From an uncultured Chloroflexota bacterium (lineage in GTDB: Bacteria; Chloroflexota; Limnocylindria; Limnocylindrales; CSP1-4), in contig CAIJPD010000066.1 of assembly GCA_903822495.1 (NCBI GenBank), forward strand, positions 124,001-188,000: 64,000 nucleotides of DNA. The letters run 5' to 3'. The position numbers and the translations under genes are program-made. Positions within the stretch are counted from its first letter, which is position 1, and the number at the start of each line of letters is the position of its first letter. The notes beneath the pieces are model-generated. The model had not been told where the DNA came from and made no database searches. It saw nothing but the letters and a program-made list of their open reading frames with translations. Shown here one piece after another: positions 35,021 through 43,669 of this stretch.

Positions 35021-35046
35021 TTACCGCTCGATGCGGCCGCAGGCAA
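35018..35046 (-). promoter_or_regulatory. Leaderless promoter of the VapBC-like pair
   Basis: On the minus strand, TTGCCT (35041-35046) and TAACCT (35018-35023) are 17 bases apart. The A of ATG (35011) is 7 bases from the -10, so the transcript likely starts at the start codon. This explains the lack of a ribosome-binding site and places the palindrome at the promoter. Confidence 0.55.
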
Positions 35047-35067
35047 GCGCATTCCCGACCCCCCGGC

Positions 35068-35073
35068 TAGGAT
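35068..35073 (+). promoter_or_regulatory. Candidate -10 of the mrp promoter
   Basis: TAGGAT lies 48 bases upstream of ATG 35122. No -35 could be recognised. AAGGGA at 35103-35108 serves as ribosome-binding site. Confidence 0.3.
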
Positions 35074-35121
35074 ATCGACGCACCTTCTGACAGATTTCAG
35101 CGAAGGGACTGGCCCCGCCCA

Positions 35122-36201
35122 ATGACCACGATCAACGAAGCCGCGATCTACGAGGCCCTCAGCCGCGTCCCCGAGCCGGAGCTGGGCGGCAACCTCGTCT
35201 CGCGCAACATGATCAAGGAGCTCACGATCGACGGGGCCAAGGTTGGCTTCACGATCGAGCTGACCACCCCGGCCTGTCCCCTCAAGGACCAGCTCGAGGC
35301 CAACGCCCGCCAGGAGCTCTCCGCCATCGGCGTCGAGGCCGTCAACATCGCCTGGTCGTCGATGGTTCGCCGTTCGGCCCCCTCCCAGCCGCAGCAGCTG
35401 GTGCCCGGCGTCAAGAACATCATCGCCGTGGCCTCGGGCAAGGGCGGGGTGGGGAAGAGCTCCGTCTCCGTGAACCTGGCCGTGGCGCTCGCGCAGTCCG
35501 GCGCGTCGGTCGGCCTCCTGGACGCCGACATCACCGGCCCCAACATCCCGATGATGATGGGGGTCGAAGGCCAGCCCACGGCCTCCGCCAACAACAAGAT
35601 CAACCCGCTCACGCGCTGGGGCGTGAAGGTGATCTCCATCCAGTTCTTCGTCCCCGAGGGCCAGCCGATCATCTGGCGCGGTCCGCTCATCGGCGGCGCC
35701 ATCCAGCAGTTCCTGCGCGACGTGGACTGGGGCGACCTGGACTACCTCGTGATCGACATGCCGCCCGGCACCTCGGACGCGCAGCTGACCCTGGCGCAGG
35801 CCGTGCCGGTCTCCGGCGCCGTCCTGGTCACGACGCCCCAGGAGGTCGCGCTCGCGGATGTCGGAAAGGCGCTCGAGATGTTCAAGCGCCTCAACGTGCC
35901 GATCGTGGGCATCGTCGAGAACATGAACGGCTTCGTGTGCGGCCACTGCGGCGAGGTCACGGAGATCTTCGGCCGGGGCGGCGGGGAGAAGTTCGCGGCG
36001 CAGCACAAGATCGACTTCCTGGGCGGCGTTCCGCTCGACGTGCGTGTCCGCCAGGGCGGCGATGCCGGCGTCCCCGCGGTCGCGCAGCGCGAGCCCGGGC
36101 CAGCGGCGGTGGCACTCACGGCGATCGCCAGCCAGGTGGCGGCCCGCATGTCGATCCGCGCGGCGGCCGGCGACAGCCAGCCGGTGCTGACGATCAGCTA
36201 G
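35122..36201 (+). CDS. Mrp/NBP35-family iron-sulfur carrier ATPase
   Basis: 359 residues. An N-terminal MIP18/DUF59 domain (1-85) precedes the P-loop SGKGGVGKS (105-113). The C-terminal CxxC (Cys273 and Cys276 in FVCGHCGE) and DMPPGTSDAQLT complete the Mrp/ApbC family. These proteins bind a 4Fe-4S cluster between two subunits and deliver it to client enzymes. It is a standalone gene with AAGGGA ahead of the ATG, and the Fe-S rich operon at 13-20 kb would be a natural client. Confidence 0.92.
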   Translation: MTTINEAAIYEALSRVPEPELGGNLVSRNMIKELTIDGAKVGFTIELTTPACPLKDQLEANARQELSAIGVEAVNIAWSSMVRRSAPSQPQQLVPGVKNIIAVASGKGGVGKSSVSVNLAVALAQSGASVGLLDADITGPNIPMMMGVEGQPTASANNKINPLTRWGVKVISIQFFVPEGQPIIWRGPLIGGAIQQFLRDVDWGDLDYLVIDMPPGTSDAQLTLAQAVPVSGAVLVTTPQEVALADVGKALEMFKRLNVPIVGIVENMNGFVCGHCGEVTEIFGRGGGEKFAAQHKIDFLGGVPLDVRVRQGGDAGVPAVAQREPGPAAVALTAIASQVAARMSIRAAAGDSQPVLTIS

Positions 36202-36697
36202 GGGTTCGGGTCGGGCGGAGCCGCGCGACCGGTGATCGTTCGCCTCGCTCCGGTTCCCGCGTCGCGGGACAGAACCGCGCGGTTGGCCTTCCCGCGGGGC
36301 CATGGGACCACTTAGGGCGTCGACTCGTGTCGGTGCCTCCCGTGCGGCGGGAGCGATCGACCGAGTTGGTCTCCCGGACGGCCGCCTGCATCGTTCTCTC
36401 CCGTGGGACGGGAGGCCCAGCGCACGCCCCCAGATTCCCACCTGGATGGCGTTGCGTGATCGGTCGAGAGTCGACCAGGCAGCACCTGCCGTCGTCGCGA
36501 CTGAATCCTTGCCACGCGACCGCCTGGTGGTCATCTGGCGACGAATCCGGCTTCGGCGGTCGCGCACCATCGGCCAACGCCATGGGGGTGAGAATTCGGT
36601 GATTCGCCCGCCGGGCCGCGCCCGATAATGGCCCCAGTCCCGGCGTGGCGCGGCGAGCGAGCGGCGCGGGCACCAAATGGGCGAGGGAGGGCCGGAC
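36202..36697. other. 496-base gene-free region with three hairpins
   Basis: No credible gene on either strand. It contains hairpins near 36251-36277 (CCCGCG with CGCGGG inside CGGTT with AACCG), at about 36338-36354 (CTCCCG with CGGGAG), and at 36398-36414 (CTCCCGT, three G, ACGGGAG). None has a U tract. GATAAT at 36624-36629 is a good -10 candidate for the downstream 2-hydroxyacid oxidase. A structured leader or small RNA is possible but no known family was recognised. Confidence 0.5.
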
Positions 36698-38020
36698 GTG
36701 AGCGGGACGCCGACGGAACTGAAGCCAGCGCCGGGTGCGCCTGAGCCGGCGAACGCAACAGTCGCCGCCGCCCCGGAATCCGGCAAGGCCACCGTCGCCG
36801 CCGCCACCCAGGCCAACTACCGCGGCGGCACCGCGCTCCGCCAGCGGTTCCCCACGATCCATTACCTCCGTCGCGGCGCGCGCCGACGCCTCCCCGGGTT
36901 CGCCTTCGAATACGCCGACGGCGGCGCCGGGGCCGACCTGAACATCGAGCACAACTGGGCCGCCCTGGACGCGATCGACCTGGTCCCGCGCTACGGCGTC
37001 ATGCCATCGCTTCCGCCCATCGACGTGGAGCTCTTCGGCCGAAGCTACAAGGGCCCGTTCGGCGTCAGCCCCATGGGCGGCCCCGGGATCGTCTGGCCCG
37101 GCGCCGACCGGATGATGGCGCAGGCCTGCCAGGCGGCCAGAGTCCCGTGGGTCCTGTCCACCACCGGTGGCGTGACCATCGAGGAGGCCGGCAGGCTGGC
37201 CCCCGATGTGTACTGGCAGCAGCTCTACCGCCTGCCGCGCAACGACCATGCCATCGGCCTGGACCTGGCCCGCCGGGCGGCCGAGGCCGGCGCCCACGCG
37301 CTGGTCCTGACGATGGACGTCCCTGTTCGGACCGTCCGCCCACGCGAGGTGGCCGCCGGTCTCGGCAGCCCGGGGTTCATGCGCCGCCCCCAGGCCATCG
37401 CGCAGGTCCTCACCTCGCCGGGTTGGCTTCGGGCGTTCATGCAGAACGGCCAGCCGCGCTTCGGGAACCTCAAGCCGTACCACGAGAAGGACGGCGCGGA
37501 GATGGACCTGGTGAAGTTCGCGCGGCGCGAGATCGGCGGCGCCTACACCTGGGACGAGGTCGCCCGCTTCCGCGACGCCTACCGCGGCCCGCTGGTGCTC
37601 AAGGGGATCCTCCACCCGGGGGATGCCGCACGCGCCGTCCAGTTGGGCGTCGACGGGATCTGGGTCAGCAACCACGGCGGCCGGCAGCTGGAGGGGCTCC
37701 CTGCCGCCATCGACGCGCTCCCGGGGGTCGTCGCGGCGGTCCAGGCTGCCGGGGCGGGCGGTCGCGTGACGGTGCTCATGGATTCGGGCGTCCGGGGCGG
37801 GACCGACGTGGTCCGGGCGCTGGCGCTGGGCGCCAAGGCCGCCTTCGCGGGCAAGGCGTTCCTGTGGGCGCTGGGCGCGATCGGCGAGGACGGGCCGCGC
37901 CACGTGATCGACCTCCTCACCGACGAGACCCGGGCCGCCCTGGGCCAGTTGGGCGCCCACGCGCCGGCGGAGGCCACCGCGATCGCACTGCATCACCCGG
38001 GGGCGCTCCGGCTGGGCTGA
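36698..38020 (+). CDS. FMN-dependent 2-hydroxyacid oxidase/dehydrogenase (LldD/GlcO-type)
   Basis: 440 residues. GTG 36698 is chosen because GGGAGG lies 7 bases upstream; an upstream in-frame ATG at 36677 has none. The active site VSNHGGRQL has the catalytic His326 and Arg329, and DSGVRGGTDVVRALALGA binds the FMN phosphate. Members oxidise L-lactate, glycolate or longer 2-hydroxyacids. The N-terminal 40 residues are Pro/Ala/Glu-rich and unusual. It is followed by an amino-acid permease gene 125 bases later, but a shared function is only a guess. Confidence 0.85.
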   Translation: MSGTPTELKPAPGAPEPANATVAAAPESGKATVAAATQANYRGGTALRQRFPTIHYLRRGARRRLPGFAFEYADGGAGADLNIEHNWAALDAIDLVPRYGVMPSLPPIDVELFGRSYKGPFGVSPMGGPGIVWPGADRMMAQACQAARVPWVLSTTGGVTIEEAGRLAPDVYWQQLYRLPRNDHAIGLDLARRAAEAGAHALVLTMDVPVRTVRPREVAAGLGSPGFMRRPQAIAQVLTSPGWLRAFMQNGQPRFGNLKPYHEKDGAEMDLVKFARREIGGAYTWDEVARFRDAYRGPLVLKGILHPGDAARAVQLGVDGIWVSNHGGRQLEGLPAAIDALPGVVAAVQAAGAGGRVTVLMDSGVRGGTDVVRALALGAKAAFAGKAFLWALGAIGEDGPRHVIDLLTDETRAALGQLGAHAPAEATAIALHHPGALRLG

Positions 38021-38145
38021 GTGGCCATGTTCTCGCCGCACGTAGCCATGTGGATCGTGTCGGCACGTCCCGAGCGATCGCCGGTCATCCGCATGGACGC
38101 GTGGTCCACCCGGGTGGACGGGGCCGGTCTCCCGGCCGCGGAGCG

Positions 38146-39810
38146 ATGGGGGCCTCGATGAGCGGGCGGTCCCGCGAGGAGTTGATCCGGCAGGACGTCA
38201 CGGACCTGCACGGACTCGGCTACGCGCAGGAGCTGTACCGCACGATGGGCGGGTTCAGCAACTTCGCGATCAGCTTCTCGAGCATCTCGATCCTGACCGG
38301 CGCGGTCGTCCTCTACGACTACGGCCTCGCCTGGGCCGGCAAGGCGGCCGTCAGCCTTGGCTGGCCGTTCATCACCGTCTTCGTGCTCTGCATCGCCGCG
38401 TCGATGGCGGAGATCGCCTCGGCCTACCCGACGGCCGGCGGCCTCTACTTCTGGGCGTCGAGGATGAAGAACAAGAGGTGGGGCTGGTGGACCGCCTGGC
38501 TCAACCTGCTCGGCCAACTGGCGATGGTGGCTGGAATCGACTACGCCGCGGCCGGCTTCATCAACGCGACCATCGTCGACAAGCTCGCCGGCGGCATGTT
38601 CAACACCGTCGAAGTGATCCCGGGCATCCTCAACGGCCAGCTCGTGACGATGGGCGTGATCCTCGCCATCCAGCTGGCCATGAACATCGCCGGCATCAAC
38701 CTGGTGGCAGTGCTCAACCAGGTCAGCGTCTGGTGGCACATCGTCATCGTCGTCGGGGTCGTGATCCTCATGACCCTGATGGGCCAGCCGGACAAGTCCG
38801 GTCTCGACCTCTTCTCGATCCGCCCGATGGACACTGCCGGGTCGTGGAACAACGATCTCCGCTTCGTCGACCTCCAATATGGAGCGGCGACGACGTACCC
38901 GGTCTTCCTCGCGTTCTTCTTCTCCTTGCTCCAGGCCAACTGGACCTACACGGGCTACGACGCGTCTGCCCATGTCGCCGAGGAGACCATCGGTGCCCGG
39001 GTCTCGTCGGCGTGGGGCATCTTCCTGTCGGTGGCAGTCTCGGCGGTCGTCGGCTACCTGTTCCTGATGGTCCTGTCGCTCCACACGCCGGATCTGTCCG
39101 CCCTCTTCCCGGCGACGCTCGACGACACCACGCTCCCGAAGGCCAGCCAGTACTACTTCGGCGGCGGCGTCGCCGTGATCTCGATCCTCGTCTACAACCT
39201 GGGCGAGTTCCTGGGCAACCTCCTCGCGGCCGGGATCGCCATCGCCATGTGGTTCTGCGGGCTATCGTCGGTCGCGGCCTCGGGCCGGATGGTGTTCGCG
39301 TTCGCGCGCGACGATGGGCTCCCCGCCTCCGGCTGGCTCAAGAAGGTCTCGCGCAGGTACCGGACGCCGGCGAACTCGCTCATCGGGATCTGCGCCGTGG
39401 CGTTCCTGTTCACTGTTTCGGCGTTCGTGGTCGGCGGCGGCACGGCGATCGTCATCGTCACGGCGATCTCGACGATCTTCCTGTATGCCGCCTACGGCAT
39501 CTGCATCTACCTCGGTCTGCGCACGACGGCCTGGCTCGAGCGCCGGGTCTGGAGCCTCGGCCGCTGGTCGAAGCCGATCGCCTGCGTGGCCGTCCTGTGG
39601 GTCATTGTCCTGATGATCCTGTTCAGCTTTCCGACGAGCGGCAACATCTCGTGGCCGTTCATGGTCGGGGCCGTGGCCCTCCTGGCGATCTACGACTACG
39701 CGTGGGCCAGGAGCCGCTTCAAGGGTCCCGTAATCCACGGCGGTGAGGCCGAACTGACCGAGATCGAGAAGGAGTTCGAGCACGCCGTGGAGGACCTCTC
39801 GGGCGGCTGA
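38146..39810 (+). CDS. APC-family amino acid permease
   Basis: 554 residues with about 12 hydrophobic segments. The N-terminal GYAQELYRTMGGFSNFAISFSSISIL (from about 29) and SAYPTAGGLYFWASRMK are the conserved first helices of eukaryote-like APC amino acid permeases; ANWTYTGYDASAHVAEETIGA is the helix 6 loop. Substrates may be GABA, choline-like or basic amino acids. ATG 38146 or the in-frame ATG 38158 could be the start, neither with a strong ribosome-binding site. Confidence 0.85.
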   Translation: MGASMSGRSREELIRQDVTDLHGLGYAQELYRTMGGFSNFAISFSSISILTGAVVLYDYGLAWAGKAAVSLGWPFITVFVLCIAASMAEIASAYPTAGGLYFWASRMKNKRWGWWTAWLNLLGQLAMVAGIDYAAAGFINATIVDKLAGGMFNTVEVIPGILNGQLVTMGVILAIQLAMNIAGINLVAVLNQVSVWWHIVIVVGVVILMTLMGQPDKSGLDLFSIRPMDTAGSWNNDLRFVDLQYGAATTYPVFLAFFFSLLQANWTYTGYDASAHVAEETIGARVSSAWGIFLSVAVSAVVGYLFLMVLSLHTPDLSALFPATLDDTTLPKASQYYFGGGVAVISILVYNLGEFLGNLLAAGIAIAMWFCGLSSVAASGRMVFAFARDDGLPASGWLKKVSRRYRTPANSLIGICAVAFLFTVSAFVVGGGTAIVIVTAISTIFLYAAYGICIYLGLRTTAWLERRVWSLGRWSKPIACVAVLWVIVLMILFSFPTSGNISWPFMVGAVALLAIYDYAWARSRFKGPVIHGGEAELTEIEKEFEHAVEDLSGG

Positions 39811-39898
39811 GGCATGGACCCACACGGCCGTCCGCGGTTCCCGGGCGTCGTGGCGCCGAGGCCAGCGAGGGCCGCCCGACGCCGGATCACGGGGCCGG

Positions 39899-40675
39899 TT
39901 AGCGGCCCAGCTCGATCCGCTGGAAGGGGAGCGCCGGGGTGATGTCCAGCCCGCTCTCCGCGCACATCCGGGTGATGATCTCGCGGCGGGCCGTCCGAAA
40001 GTGGACCAGCCAGGTGTGCTTGGCGCCGGCCCGCCGGGCCATGTCGATGGCCTCCTCGGTGGTCAGGTGGCCACGGCGTGGGTCGTCGCCCACGGATGTC
40101 TCGAGGGTGGCCTCCAGGATCAGCAGATCCGCGCCGCGCGCCAGCTCCACGGTGGCCTCGGTGGGGCCCATGTCGCCGCCGTACACGATCCGCTCGCCCC
40201 GGGGGCCGGTGATGTCCATGGTCCAGGCCGGAACGTAGTGCTGGACGGGCACCGGCCGAACCGTGATGGGGCCCACCGCGAAGGCCTCCTCAGACACGTA
40301 CTCGCGCACGTCGTAGGTATCGACGAAGAACGACGGTCGCTCCGAGATGGCGAACGCCAGGGGTGTCAGCCGCTCCGAGCCGCCGGGCGGCAGGTAGACG
40401 GGGAGCCGGGGGGTGGCGCGCTCGCCCCACGCGAAGCGATAGCGCATGGGGGCCAGGTCGATCCAGTGGTCCGCGTGCTGGTGGCCAATCACGACCGCGC
40501 TCAGCCGCTCGGCACCCAGGGCCTGCTGGAGCCGGGGCGCCACGCCCGCGCCGCAGTCGAAGAGGATCGCGGTCTCGCCGGCCTGCAGCAGGAGGCCCGA
40601 TGCCGCGGTGTCGGGCTCGGGGGCGGCCGTCCCGGTGCCGAGGGCCGTGAGGCGGAAGATGGGGCGATCGCTCAT
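39899..40675 (-). CDS. Ribonuclease Z-like metallo-beta-lactamase fold hydrolase
   Basis: 258 residues from ATG 40675. IGHQHADHWID (63-73) is the metal site, with further VYGGDMGPTEATVEL and HTWLVHFRTA. The pattern is the RNase Z/AtsA (arylsulfatase-like) branch. RNase Z cleaves the 3' trailer of pre-tRNA, but the tRNase exosite arm is not evident, so it may be a hydrolase of other phosphodiesters. It follows the CinA-like gene on the same strand with 7 bases between. Confidence 0.75.
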   Translation of the reverse strand: MSDRPIFRLTALGTGTAAPEPDTAASGLLLQAGETAILFDCGAGVAPRLQQALGAERLSAVVIGHQHADHWIDLAPMRYRFAWGERATPRLPVYLPPGGSERLTPLAFAISERPSFFVDTYDVREYVSEEAFAVGPITVRPVPVQHYVPAWTMDITGPRGERIVYGGDMGPTEATVELARGADLLILEATLETSVGDDPRRGHLTTEEAIDMARRAGAKHTWLVHFRTARREIITRMCAESGLDITPALPFQRIELGR

Positions 40676-40682
40676 CGGACCG

Positions 40683-42029
40683 TCACGAACCCGTTGCCGG
40701 CGCCGCCGCACCCGCATTCGCCGCACCCGCATTCGCCGCGCCCGCATTCGGTCTAGCCGGCGGCTTTGGTGCCCGTGGCAGGGTGGCGAGGAGGAGCGAG
40801 GCTGCCGTGATGGCGGCGCGGTGCCGGCCGGTCGTGCCGCGCAGGAATGCGAGCTTGTGTTCGTGCCGGATGCCCTTCGGCGTGACGATGGCCACCTCGA
40901 CGGTCGAGTCCTGGCCCTTTGCCCGCATCCGCACCGCCACGGCGACGGTTGAGGCGGCGCGGTCACGGACCGAGGTGGCGAGGAGCGGCAAGGCGTCGTC
41001 GATCGGGGTGCCGGGGGTGGACGCGGATACCGCCGGGTCGTACTGGATGGCCTCGGTGGGCGCCCCCGGCTCGTCCGGGGCCACGTGCGATTCTGCGATG
41101 AGCAGCCGGTCCATCTCCGCCAGCAGCGACCCGAGTGCACCGCGGGTGCCGACCTCGGCCGTCGCCAGGGTCCAGCCCAGCGCGGCCAGGCGCTCGTCGA
41201 GGGCCTGCGCCCAGGTGGTCTCGCCGCGTGCCCAGACGTGCTTGTCCACGAGGTCCAGCACGAGCGATTCGACCGACTCCACGATCTGGGCGGCGGTCCG
41301 GGCGGGCCCGTTGTCGGGCACGGAGCCGATTGCCGAGATCCGGATGTCCACCGCCTCCTGGCGGGCGTAGGTGGCCACGATGGGGTTGGTGGCGCGCAGG
41401 AGCGGCTCGCCCAGCAACTCCGCCAGCTGAGACTCGCCGATCCCGGTGGTCCGGAGCGTGCGGATCTCCATCCCGGCGCCGATGCCGCGCTCGCGCAGGC
41501 GGGGCAGGATCCAGGTGTCCCACATCGGCCGCATCTCGCGCGGCGGACCGGGGAGCGCCACGATCACCCGCCCGCCCTTGGCGTCGACCCACCACCCCGG
41601 AGCCGTCCCGTTGGGGTTGGGGATGGGGGTGGCGGAGGGGATGAGCCAGGCCTGCTTGAGGTTGATCGCCGCAAAGGGCATGTTCCGGCGCGCCCAGAGG
41701 TCGCGCAGCCAGGCTTCCTGCTCCGCGTCGACCGCGACGTCCTCGCCCATGGCGGCGGCGATGGCCTCGCGCGTCAAGTCGTCCGGGGTGGGGCCCAGGC
41801 CGCCGGTCGAGATCACGAGGTCCACCCGCGCCAGGGCCGTCGTGAACGCATCGCGGACCGCGGCGAGGAGATCGGGGAGTGCGCTGATTCGCCCCACGGT
41901 CACGCCGTACTGGGTCAGCTCGCGGGCGAGATCGCCGGAGTTGGTGTCGCGGGTCTCGCCGACGGTCAGCTCGGAACCAACGGCGAGGAGCTCGGCGACC
42001 CGCAGGGTCCGGGCTGGGGACGTGGTCAT
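40683..42029 (-). CDS. CinA-like protein with degraded amidase site
   Basis: 448 residues from ATG 42029. The N-terminal molybdopterin-binding-like COG1058 domain (1-180) has VISTGGLGPTPDD (72-84) and an ALPGPPREM end. The C-terminal NMN-deamidase/PncC domain should have TLATAESCTGG; here residues 287-297 read TLATAEVGTRG, losing the Ser and Cys-Thr-Gly-Gly signature. The pyridine nucleotide amidase is therefore probably inactive. The last 25 residues carry NAGAA repeats, encoded by the 15-bp DNA repeat at 40706-40750. Confidence 0.75.
   Translation of the reverse strand: MTTSPARTLRVAELLAVGSELTVGETRDTNSGDLARELTQYGVTVGRISALPDLLAAVRDAFTTALARVDLVISTGGLGPTPDDLTREAIAAAMGEDVAVDAEQEAWLRDLWARRNMPFAAINLKQAWLIPSATPIPNPNGTAPGWWVDAKGGRVIVALPGPPREMRPMWDTWILPRLRERGIGAGMEIRTLRTTGIGESQLAELLGEPLLRATNPIVATYARQEAVDIRISAIGSVPDNGPARTAAQIVESVESLVLDLVDKHVWARGETTWAQALDERLAALGWTLATAEVGTRGALGSLLAEMDRLLIAESHVAPDEPGAPTEAIQYDPAVSASTPGTPIDDALPLLATSVRDRAASTVAVAVRMRAKGQDSTVEVAIVTPKGIRHEHKLAFLRGTTGRHRAAITAASLLLATLPRAPKPPARPNAGAANAGAANAGAAAPATGS
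40706..40750. repeat. Three tandem 15-bp copies inside the CinA-like gene
   Basis: CCGCACCCGCATTCG at 40706-40720 and 40721-40735, and a one-base variant at 40736-40750. They encode the repeated NAGAA units near the C-terminus of the CinA-like protein. Likely slippage in a disordered tail. Confidence 0.85.
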
Positions 42030-42131
42030 GGGTGCGCAGCGTAGCGCAAGGCGACGCAGAGGGCAGCATCCGACGCTGCCGGGCCTGCCCGTGGCGTCGG
42101 CCGCCACGGCGGCCCCCGCCCGACCCGCTGG

Positions 42132-42137
42132 TATCAT
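42132..42137 (+). promoter_or_regulatory. Candidate -10 before the holin-X-like gene
   Basis: TATCAT lies upstream of the frame that begins around 42168-42180, about 30-45 bases away, and 102 bases from the divergent CinA-like start. No -35 seen. Confidence 0.3.
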
Positions 42138-42179
42138 CGAGGAAGATCGCGTCCGGCAACACCGCTACTGGAGCCCACC

Positions 42180-43073
42180 ACGGACGATCCGCAGGCCAAT
42201 CGAACCGCGGCCCCCGATCCCGCGGCCTCCGCGCCCGCGGCTGCCAGCCAGCCGCCGGAGCCGGGTGCCAAGGCCGCCGCCGAGCAGCCGCCCGGCCTCC
42301 GGGCCCAGCTGCGCGCAACACGCGACGCCGCCCTTCGGCTCCTGCGCGCGCATCGCGACCTCGCCAGGGCGGAGCTGGAGCAGATCGCCGGGCATGTCGC
42401 GCGCGCCGCCGCGCTGGGTGGGATCGCACTCGCCGCCCTCCTGTTCGTCGGTGTCCTCCTCCCGGTGGGGCTGACCCTCTTCCTCGGGGAGTGGTTGTTC
42501 GGCTCCATCGGCTGGGGCGTGCTCCTGGGCTCGCTGCTGCTCATTGCCATCGCGGTTGCCGCGGTGCTCGCCGCCCTCGGCACGCCGGGCGCCACGCTCG
42601 CCCGGAGCCTGGTCGTGGCCCTGGGGCTGGGCGTCGTCATCGGGATCCTGCTGGCGTTCCACCTTCCCAACCAGGCCTGGGCCTCGCTGGGCGACACCCT
42701 CGGCCTGGGCGTGGACCCCGCCGTTCGGCCGCTCGTCGTTGGCATGGCGCTCCTCGCGATCGTGTTCGGCGTCGTCGGCCTGGTGCTTGGAGGCGCCGGC
42801 GGGTCGGCCCTCCCCGGCCTCATCGGCGGTGTGCTCTTCGGGGCGTTCCTCGGGGCGTTCAGCGCCATCTCGTTCGGCGTGCAGCCCGGCGCGGCCCTCG
42901 GGGTACTCGTCACCCTGGTTGCGTGGCCCGTCCTGGCCGGCACGGCCGTGGCGAAGGACGGGATCGATCTCGATGCCCTCAAGGCAACGTTCTGGCCGCA
43001 GGTCACCATCGACACCACCAAGGAGACCATCGAGTGGGTTCGAGCCCAGACACCGCTCGGCCCGACGTCGTAG
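42180..43073 (+). CDS. Holin-X-like (phage holin superfamily III type) membrane protein, uncertain start
   Basis: 297 residues if initiated at the ACG 42180, which has TGGAG 6-7 bases upstream; an in-frame CTG at 42168 is the other option. No ATG, GTG or TTG start occurs ahead of the conserved part. Residues 1-45 are Pro/Ala-rich. RDLARAELEQIAGHVARAAALGGIALAA is a charged helix leading into four to five hydrophobic segments. This fits the actinobacterial Holin-X pattern, usually a host membrane protein and not a phage gene. Its 3' end overlaps the next gene by 40 bases. Confidence 0.6.
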   Translation, partial: TDDPQANRTAAPDPAASAPAAASQPPEPGAKAAAEQPPGLRAQLRATRDAALRLLRAHRDLARAELEQIAGHVARAAALGGIALAALLFVGVLLPVGLTLFLGEWLFGSIGWGVLLGSLLLIAIAVAAVLAALGTPGATLARSLVVALGLGVVIGILLAFHLPNQAWASLGDTLGLGVDPAVRPLVVGMALLAIVFGVVGLVLGGAGGSALPGLIGGVLFGAFLGAFSAISFGVQPGAALGVLVTLVAWPVLAGTAVAKDGIDLDALKATFWPQVTIDTTKETIEWVRAQTPLGPTS

Positions 43074-43609
43074 CGGCCCGCGCCGAGGTCCTGGCGGCCC
43101 GCTCCGATCTCGCGGAGCAGGTCACTCGCCTCGAGGGGTCCGCGCGCGCCGCGGCCGATATCCCCGCGAAGATCCGACGCGCCCCCGCGAAGACGGCCGG
43201 CGCCGCCGCCGGCGCCGCGTTCCTGCTGCTGGGTGGCCCGGGTCGGCTGCTCCGCGGCGCCCGCCGGGCCGTGATGGGCCAAGCGGCCGACCTGCCCAAG
43301 TCGATGCTCCCCGACGAGGTGGAGAAGGAGCTCCGCAAGCTGGGCGGCGACGGCGAGCGGGTGCGTGCCGTCCTGGAGCGGGAGTTTGCCAGCTACCTCG
43401 ATGAGAAGGCCGGCGTCCGGCGCGAGCGCGACGTGGCGGGTACCTTCGCGTCGCTGGCCGGCAACGTCCTGCGGCCCGCCTCGATGCAGGTCGGGAAGCG
43501 GCTCGCCGAGCAGCTCTTCAACCCGGATTCGGCCACGTTCCAGGAAGGGCTGCGCAAGGCGCGGGCACGCATGGCGAAGCCTGATGGAAGCGGGAAGCCC
43601 ACCGGCTGA
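43034..43609 (+). CDS. DUF3618-like membrane-associated hypothetical protein
   Basis: 191 residues; GTG 43034, with AAGGAG 8 bases before it inside the previous gene. AARSDLAEQVTRLE then a PAKIRRAPAKTAGAAAGAAFLLLGGP segment (a possible transmembrane hairpin) resemble DUF3618-type partners that follow holin-X genes. Remaining sequence is basic and helical. Overlaps the holin-like gene by 40 bases, which suggests coupling. Unknown function. Confidence 0.6.
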   Translation: MGSSPDTARPDVVAARAEVLAARSDLAEQVTRLEGSARAAADIPAKIRRAPAKTAGAAAGAAFLLLGGPGRLLRGARRAVMGQAADLPKSMLPDEVEKELRKLGGDGERVRAVLEREFASYLDEKAGVRRERDVAGTFASLAGNVLRPASMQVGKRLAEQLFNPDSATFQEGLRKARARMAKPDGSGKPTG

Positions 43610-43650
43610 GGCCCGTCGTTCGTCGGACCAGCGTGTGGTCCCCGCCCGGC

Positions 43651-43656
43651 TACACT
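43651..43656 (+). promoter_or_regulatory. Candidate -10 of the tRNA-Leu promoter
   Basis: TACACT in GGCTACACT lies 14 bases upstream of the mature tRNA 5' end at 43670. No convincing -35 was seen. Confidence 0.35.
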
Positions 43657-43669
43657 CAGCTTCTGCCCC

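Noticed and set aside
36202-36697. Glycine or cobalamin riboswitch, RNase P or tmRNA in the gene-free region
   Set aside because: None of the conserved signature strings of these RNAs was found on either strand.
40706-40750. CRISPR-like repeat
   Set aside because: The 15-bp units are adjacent, without spacers, inside a coding frame; this is a tandem repeat. The same applies to 53479-53523.
42180-43609. Phage remnant (holin)
   Set aside because: Holin-X-like proteins are host membrane proteins in many high-GC bacteria, and no phage gene, integrase or attachment site is nearby.
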